Assembly: GCA_903889845.1 (NCBI GenBank)
Contig: CAISZB010000114.1
Coordinates: forward strand, 1-20,805
Direction: 5' to 3'
DNA: 20,805 bases
DNA from: an uncultured Verrucomicrobium sp.
Lineage (GTDB): Bacteria > Verrucomicrobiota > Verrucomicrobiia > Methylacidiphilales > GAS474
The notes below the pieces were generated by a model. It was not told the origin of the DNA. It worked only from the letters and a program-made list of their open reading frames with translations, and ran no database searches. Position numbers and translations under genes: made by a program. This document shows, piece by piece, positions 16,264 through 20,805 of this stretch (position 1 is its first letter; each line of letters begins with the position of its first letter).

Positions 16264-17151
16264 ATGACCTCCTCCCCCTCCCGTTGGCGTTCCCTTTCCT
16301 TCCTTCTTTCCTGCGCCGCCGTGGTCGCCGTCGCCGGATTCGGCCTTCTGACGACCGGCTGCCAGCAGAACGACAAGGCCCTCGCCGCCGAGGACGACAG
16401 CAATCCCCACTTCCACGCCGCGACCCTCCAGGTCCAGCAGCAGAACTTCGACGCCGCCGCGAAGGAATACGAGGCCGCCCTCCGCGCGAATCCCGCCGTC
16501 TCCGAGGCCCACTACGAGCTGGGCCTCCTCTACGCCGACCACCTCTCCGAGCCGATCGCCGCCCTCTACCACTTCAACCAATACCTCCTCGACCGCCCGA
16601 ACGGGGAGAACTCCCAGCAGGCCCAGGCCCGGCTCAACGCCGTCTCCATCGGCTTCGCCGCCACGGTGCCGAATTCCCCGATCCAGAACGCCGAGGTCTT
16701 CGCGAAGCTCCAGAAGGACAACCAGGACCTCCAGCACGCCCTCGCCACCTCGACCCAGCGCGTGAACGACCTCCTCTCGAAGCTCGCCGCCGCCGCGGCG
16801 AAGCAGGACGGCCCCGCCGACTCCTCCGCGCCCGCCGTCGCCACGGCCCCCGCGCTGAAGGACGCCACCGCGCCTGCCGCCTCGGAGACGACGGCCGGGG
16901 CGCCCGCCGCCGTGCCGGTCCCGGCGCCCGCCCCCGTCGTCGCGGCTCCGGCCACCGCCGCGCCCGCCGCCGTCGGCGGGGAACAGGAGTACGTCATCGT
17001 CGGCGGCGACACCCTCTGGAAGATCGCGAAGAAGTTCTACCCCGGCCACATCACCGAGGGGATCAACAAGATCAAGGCCGCGAACACCGACATCCTCGTC
17101 GAAGGGAAGCCGCTGAAGATCGGCACCCAGATCCACATCCCGGCCCCTTAA
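16264..17151 (+). CDS. Lipoprotein with TPR-like repeats and C-terminal LysM domain
   Basis: The 295-residue protein starts with a basic, hydrophobic signal (SRWRSLSFLLSCAAVVAVAG) ending in LLTTGC, a slightly atypical lipobox, so it is probably lipidated at Cys33. Next come TPR-like helices (FHAATLQVQQQNFDAAAKEY, VSEAHYELGLLYADHLSEPI), a stretch that may form a coiled coil, and a low-complexity Ala/Pro linker of about 60 residues. A LysM domain of about 50 residues follows (EYVIVGGDTLWKIAKKFYPG to KIGTQIHIP). LysM binds peptidoglycan, so the protein likely bridges membrane and cell wall, with the TPR part for protein contacts. Two coiled-coil membrane proteins follow at 23 and 33 bases and may be co-transcribed. 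No enzyme domain is seen; precise function is unknown. Confidence 0.85.
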   Translation: MTSSPSRWRSLSFLLSCAAVVAVAGFGLLTTGCQQNDKALAAEDDSNPHFHAATLQVQQQNFDAAAKEYEAALRANPAVSEAHYELGLLYADHLSEPIAALYHFNQYLLDRPNGENSQQAQARLNAVSIGFAATVPNSPIQNAEVFAKLQKDNQDLQHALATSTQRVNDLLSKLAAAAAKQDGPADSSAPAVATAPALKDATAPAASETTAGAPAAVPVPAPAPVVAAPATAAPAAVGGEQEYVIVGGDTLWKIAKKFYPGHITEGINKIKAANTDILVEGKPLKIGTQIHIPAP

Positions 17152-17174
17152 TTTTTCCCTGAGCCGAGCGCCCC

Positions 17175-17906
17175 ATGAACAAAGCCTATCCCTCCCCCGC
17201 AGGCGGCAACGATCCGCAGGAGGAACTCCTCCCCGGCGCGGGCCGTCCGAAGCCGACCGGGACCGCCCTCTCCGTCGACGACCTGAACCTGAAGGTGCAG
17301 CAGGCGGAGGAGGTCCTCCTCGACCTCGAACGCCGCCGGGAACAGATCGAGCGGCAGAAGCGGCAACTGGAGGAGATCCGACGCAAGCAGTACGAGTTCG
17401 AGGGCGGCCAGCGGGAGCAGATCGAGCGCCTCCGGCGCGGCGTCGTCCTCCTCGACCAGCACGAATTCGACCTGAAGCGGGAGTGCGAGGAAGTCGCCCT
17501 CATCCGCGATTCCTTCGCCGCCCACCTCCGTCAGCTGGAGGGAATCCTCCCCCAGACCTGGAACCCGGCCGAGTTGGAGGACGAGTTGACCCGCGCCCTG
17601 GCCACCGTCGATCAGGCTCGGGCCGCCTACAGCCAGTCCCAGGTCCGCCTGGAGGCCCTCCGCCGCCTCTCCACCAGCGGCAGCGGCAAGAGCCACACCG
17701 AGGACGCCGAAGCCGACGAGGCCTCCATCCGCGAGGGCGAGGAAGTCTTCGCCGTCAACGCGGCGGGGCAGGGCGGGCACGCCATCGGCCTCGGCTTTTG
17801 GGGCAAGGTCGGGACCGGCTTCGCCTATTCCCTTCCCCTCCTCATCGGCCTCTTCGTCCTCCTCCTGATCTGGCTGGCGGCGGGCGGCACCGTACCGGCC
17901 AAATAG
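17175..17906 (+). CDS. Coiled-coil protein with C-terminal membrane anchor, function unknown
   Basis: 243 residues. A disordered, Pro/Gly-rich N-terminus is followed by a long heptad-like region from about residue 33 to 170, rich in Glu, Arg, Gln and Leu (LERRREQIERQKRQLEEIRR, QREQIERLRRGVVLLDQHEF), predicted to be a coiled coil. Near the end lies one strong membrane segment (FAYSLPLLIGLFVLLLIWLA) with a short outside tail. There is no signal peptide, so the coil should be cytoplasmic and tail-anchored. No known catalytic motif is present. It lies between the LysM lipoprotein and another tail-anchored coil protein on the same strand, so a shared envelope-associated structure is possible. Confidence 0.8.
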   Translation: MNKAYPSPAGGNDPQEELLPGAGRPKPTGTALSVDDLNLKVQQAEEVLLDLERRREQIERQKRQLEEIRRKQYEFEGGQREQIERLRRGVVLLDQHEFDLKRECEEVALIRDSFAAHLRQLEGILPQTWNPAELEDELTRALATVDQARAAYSQSQVRLEALRRLSTSGSGKSHTEDAEADEASIREGEEVFAVNAAGQGGHAIGLGFWGKVGTGFAYSLPLLIGLFVLLLIWLAAGGTVPAK

Positions 17907-17939
17907 GGCCAAGTAATCCTTCTCCTCCCCCCCGACGCT

Positions 17940-18248
17940 ATGGCGTGGTCGACGAATAAACCGGACGATCCCTTCGCGCAGCGGCAGCGCGACTTGGCCG
18001 AGGAGGAGAAGCGCCTGGCCGAAGAAGCCGCCCGCCTCCGCGAGCGCCTCGCCGCCGAGGCCGAGGAGAAGGAGACCCAGACCCGCGCCGCCCGCCGCCG
18101 CGAGGAGAACCCCGCCCTCCATCCCGAGCCCGAGCCGGCCCCCGCCTCCCCCCCCAGCGCCATGCGCCGCCGGGATCGGGCGCGGTTCTTCGTCCTGCTC
18201 TTTGTCCTCCTGCTGGTGGTGCTGTGGTTGGTGCGGGTGTTGGGGTAG
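17940..18248 (+). CDS. Small coiled-coil protein with C-terminal membrane anchor
   Basis: 102 residues with the same plan as its neighbour upstream: a charged helix (RQRDLAEEEKRLAEEAARLR, LAAEAEEKETQTRAARRREE), a Pro/Glu-rich linker, and a C-terminal hydrophobic segment (FFVLLFVLLLVVLWLVRVLG). No sequence family is recognised. Same strand, 33 bases after the preceding gene, so co-transcription is likely. The helix composition is low in complexity, so similarity searches will be unreliable; the regular coding pattern, the shared architecture and the membrane tail support a real gene. Confidence 0.7.
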   Translation: MAWSTNKPDDPFAQRQRDLAEEEKRLAEEAARLRERLAAEAEEKETQTRAARRREENPALHPEPEPAPASPPSAMRRRDRARFFVLLFVLLLVVLWLVRVLG

Positions 18249-18259
18249 GGGGGGTGGCT

Positions 18260-18293
18260 GGAGACTGCCTGCGCTGTAGCGCAGGCAGTCTCC
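18260..18293. repeat. Perfect 16-bp palindrome (REP-like)
   Basis: GGAGACTGCCTGCGCT, loop GT, then AGCGCAGGCAGTCTCC: sixteen uninterrupted pairs. It is followed at 18295-18307 by GTCCC-GAA-GGGAC. The right arm shares GCGCAGGCAGTC with 4708-4719. The next block, CCGGTCCCGAAGGG at 18292-18305, is shared with 209-222. No U-tract follows. It may act as a transcript end or 3' stabiliser as well as a repeat. Confidence 0.7.
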
Positions 18294-18413
18294 GGTCCCG
18301 AAGGGACGCACCCAGAACCTCGCGCCCCCCCATCGAAAGGGCCTCGACACCCCGCGCCGCGTTGTTCTAGCGTGAGGGTCCTACCCCCCCATCCAACGAA
18401 CCACCCCACTCTT

Positions 18414-20436
18414 ATGGCCGAATCCGCCTCCTTCCAGACCGCCGACGCGCAGACCCTCACGGCGAACACGATCCGCATCCTGACCCTCGACGCCGTCGAG
18501 GCCGCGAAGTCGGGCCACCCCGGCCTGCCGATGGGCTGCGCCGAATTCGCCACCGTCCTCTGGACGAAGTTCCTCAAAATTGACCCGACGAATCCGAAGT
18601 GGCCGAATCGCGACCGCTTCGTCCTCTCCGCGGGCCACGGCTCGATGCTCGTCTACAGCCTCCTCCACCTCGCCGGATTTGCCTCCGTCCCGATGGAGGA
18701 GATCAAGCGCTTCCGCCAGCTCCACAGCAAGACCCCCGGCCATCCCGAGTCGTTCGACACCGAGGGCGTCGAGGTCACCACCGGGCCCCTGGGCGCGGGC
18801 ACCGGCAACTCCGTCGGCCTCGCCATCGGCCAGAAGCACAACGCCGCCGTTTACAACACGGACGACTTTAAAGTCAGCGACCACAAGGTCTACGCCATTG
18901 TCTCCGACGGCGATCTGCAGGAAGGCGTCTCCCATGAGGCCGCCGCCCTCGCCGGTCACCTGGGCCTCGACAACCTCATCTGGTTCTACGACGACAACAA
19001 CGTCAGCATCGAGGGCCACAACGACGTCGCCTACAGCGACAACGTCCCCCTCCGCTTCCGCGCCTACCACTGGCACGTCATCGAGATCGACGGCAACGAC
19101 ACCGACCAGATCGAGCGCGCCCTGACCGAGGCCAACCACGTCGTCGGCCAGCCCACCATCATCATCGGCAAGACCATCATCGGCAAGGGCTCCCCGAAGA
19201 TGGCCGGGACCCACAAGGCCCACTCCGACGCCTTCGGCCCCCGAGGAAGTCGCCGCCACAAAGCGCAACCTGGGCTGGCCCGACGACCAGTTCTTCCTCG
19301 TCCCGGAAAAGGTCACCGCGCTCTTCGCCGAAAAACGGCAGGCCTGGGCCGCCCAGCGCGCCGAATGGGAAAAGGGCTTCGCCGCCTACGCCGCGAAGAA
19401 CCCCGAAAAGGCGAAGACCTTCCAGGACGCCCTCGCGAAGAACCTCCCGGCCGACCTCGAAGCCGCCCTGCCGAAGTTCCCCGCCGGCAAGCCCCAGGCC
19501 ACCCGCAACGCGGGCGGCGAAGTCCTCGCGGCCCTCTTCCCGAAGGTCCCGTGGCTCCTCGGCGGCAGCGCCGACCTGGCCCCCTCCACCAAGACCCACG
19601 TGAAGGGCTTCGGCGAATTCCAGAAAAACAACTACGCCGGGCGCAACCTCCACTTCGGCATCCGCGAGCACGGCATGGGCGGCATCGTCGCAGGCCTGGC
19701 CTACTACGGCGGCTTCCTCCCCTACGGATCGACGTTCTTCGTCTTCACCGACTACATGCGGCCGCCCATCCGGCTCTCCGCCCTCTCGAAGATCCAGTCC
19801 CTCTTCGTCTTCACCCACGACTCCATCTTCGTCGGCGAGGACGGTCCCACCCACGAGCCCGTCGAGCACCTGGCCACCCTGCGCGCCATCCCGAACAGCA
19901 CCGTGATCCGGCCCGCCGACGCCAACGAGACCTCCTACGCGTGGTTCGCCGCGCTGCAGAACAAGACCGGCCCCACCAGCATCATCCTCAGCCGCCAGAA
20001 CCTCCCCGTCTACGACCGCGGCGAGGCGACCGGCATCGCCTGCGCCTCCAACGTCCTCAAGGGCGGCTACGTCTTCTGGGAGAACAAGAAGGGCGCGACC
20101 CCTGACATCCTCCTCATCGGCACCGGCTCCGAGCTGGAGCAGGCCTTCGAGGCGGGGAAGAAGCTGGCCGAGGCCGGGAAGGCCGTCCGCGTCGTCTCCC
20201 TCCCCTCGTGGGAACTCTTCGAGAAACAGGACGCCGCCTACAAGGAAAGCGTCCTCCCGAAGGCCGTCACGAAGCGCGTCGCCGTCGAGGCCGGAATCAA
20301 GCTCGGCTGGGAACGCTACATCGGGAACGAAGGGCAGTTCGTCGGCGTCGAAAAATTCGGCGCCAGCGGTCCCGCCCCCCAGATCGCGAAAGAATACGGC
20401 CTCACCGTCGAGAACGTCCTGGCCCACGCCCAATAA
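18414..20436 (+). CDS. tkt: Transketolase, one +1 frameshift
   Basis: Thiamine-diphosphate enzyme moving two-carbon units between sugar phosphates in the pentose phosphate pathway. The N-terminal part shows SGHPGLPMGCAEFATVLW, SAGHGSML, the cofactor motif SDGDLQEGVSHEAAAL with DDNNVSIEG, and GKTIIGKGSPKMAGTHKAHS. The frame is lost after HSDAFGP at a run of five C (19238-19242). Removing one C restores GPEEVAATKRNLGWP and carries on to the second half with GIREHGMGGIVAGLAYYGGF (catalytic Glu) and FTHDSIFVGEDGPTHEPVEH to NVLAHAQ at 20436. The corrected length is about 673 residues, normal for the family. A real loss of this central enzyme would be surprising unless a second copy exists, so sequence error is preferred. 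The start at 18414 lacks a Shine-Dalgarno. Confidence 0.92.
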
Positions 20437-20495
20437 AGCAGGAAAGGCAAGAGTCCGTCCCCTTCGCCAAGCGCCATTTATCGCTTAAGCCAATC

Positions 20496-20529
20496 AGGCC
20501 GATCCGCCGCAGGGAGGATCGGCCTTTTT
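20496..20529 (+). terminator. Rho-independent terminator after tkt
   Basis: AGGCCGATCC and GGATCGGCCT form a 10-bp perfect stem around a 10-base loop (gccgcaggga), running straight into a T-run (TTTTT at 20525-20529). It lies about 60 bases after the transketolase stop and separates it from the next gene. Confidence 0.9.
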
Positions 20530-20566
20530 GCGCCGACCCTCGGATCGGTCCCCGTAGAAACCCCCA

Positions 20567-20595
20567 TTGCGGTGGGAGACCGAAGGGCGTATTTT
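20567..20595 (+). promoter_or_regulatory. Candidate promoter of the Hpt gene
   Basis: TTGCGG (20567-20572), a 17-base spacer and TATTTT (20590-20595) precede the ATG at 20605 by nine bases. Transcription would start almost at the ATG, suggesting a leaderless or near-leaderless message. It follows the tkt terminator, which supports an independent unit. Confidence 0.45.
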
Positions 20596-20604
20596 TCTTC
20601 CGTT

Positions 20605-20805
20605 ATGGCCGACGCCTCCTTGATTGATTGGGTCCAGCTCGATCTCATCCGCCGCGAATGCGGGGGAGAGGCCGCCGTCATCTTCGCCGACCTCGTCAGC
20701 GAATTCGACAGCCTCTTCGCCAACTTCACCCGCCTTGTCGAGATCGGCGACCCCACGGGCGTCTCCCGCCTCGCCCACCAGATCAAGGGCTCCACCTCCT
20801 CCTTC
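20605..20805 (+). CDS. Hpt-domain phosphotransfer protein, partial (runs off window)
   Basis: The first 67 residues are visible; the gene continues beyond the window. The helix LDLIRRECGGEAAVIFADLV and the helix ending ARLAHQIKGSTSSF-like (here SRLAHQIKGSTSSF) fit a histidine phosphotransfer domain, the His of HQIKGS being the likely phosphorylated residue. Such domains shuttle phosphate between hybrid sensor kinases and response regulators. Whether this is a stand-alone Hpt protein or the start of a larger kinase cannot be told here. No Shine-Dalgarno is seen before the ATG. Confidence 0.75.
   Translation, partial: MADASLIDWVQLDLIRRECGGEAAVIFADLVSEFDSLFANFTRLVEIGDPTGVSRLAHQIKGSTSSF

Noticed and set aside
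18260..18293. Intrinsic terminator for the coiled-coil genes
   Set aside because: The stem is perfect but no T-run follows on either strand, and parts recur elsewhere, so it is listed as a repeat.
1..20805. CRISPR array, tRNA, rRNA, insertion sequence or prophage
   Set aside because: No regularly spaced repeats, cloverleaf-like segments, transposase or phage genes were seen on reading both strands.

Overview
The window is GC-rich bacterial chromosome. It has dense genes, strongly C-biased third codon positions and few clear Shine-Dalgarno sites. The gene complement (a DmsB-DmsC fusion beside a NasA/NarB-type nitrate reductase, a CysJ-like flavoprotein beside NirA, and small coiled-coil membrane proteins) fits the Verrucomicrobiota or a related PVC lineage. 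That placement is inference from gene content; there is no rRNA or marker gene to confirm it.

Layout. 1-243: non-coding, packed with short hairpins. 244-2997 (minus): pdxH, then rfbB, then rfbA (pyridoxal phosphate salvage, then two dTDP-rhamnose pathway enzymes). 3167-4641 (plus): a conserved protein of unknown function, broken by one -1 frameshift. 4728-13533 (minus): a five-gene nitrate assimilation cluster, in transcription order an NrtA/NasS-like nitrate-binding protein, a CysJ-like NADPH diflavin reductase, NirA nitrite reductase, a DmsB-DmsC iron-sulfur/membrane-anchor fusion, and the molybdenum nitrate reductase. 13739-14673 (plus): a divergent LysR regulator, also frameshifted, separated from the cluster by a 205-bp region with a near-perfect 20-bp inverted repeat. 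14694-15236 (plus): a small anchored protein of unknown function. 15253-16122 (minus): purC. 16264-18248 (plus): a TPR-LysM lipoprotein followed by two coiled-coil proteins with C-terminal membrane anchors. 18414-20436 (plus): transketolase, frameshifted, followed by an intrinsic terminator. 20605-end (plus): the start of an Hpt phosphotransfer protein.

How the genes fit together. The nitrate cluster has enzymes for the whole reduction of nitrate to ammonium, but no transporter. Nitrate reductase seems to draw electrons from the quinol pool through a membrane-anchored DmsB-DmsC fusion, while nitrite reductase seems to receive NADPH electrons through the CysJ-like flavoprotein. This two-donor arrangement is the most interesting biological system here. 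The LysR protein and the repeat-rich intergenic region are the likely control point.

Data quality. Three well-conserved genes (the unknown at 3167, LysR and transketolase) each carry one single-base frameshift; two lie in a G or C run and the third is explained by loss of one C. Sequencing or assembly error is the simplest explanation, so I annotate them as genes and not as decayed copies.
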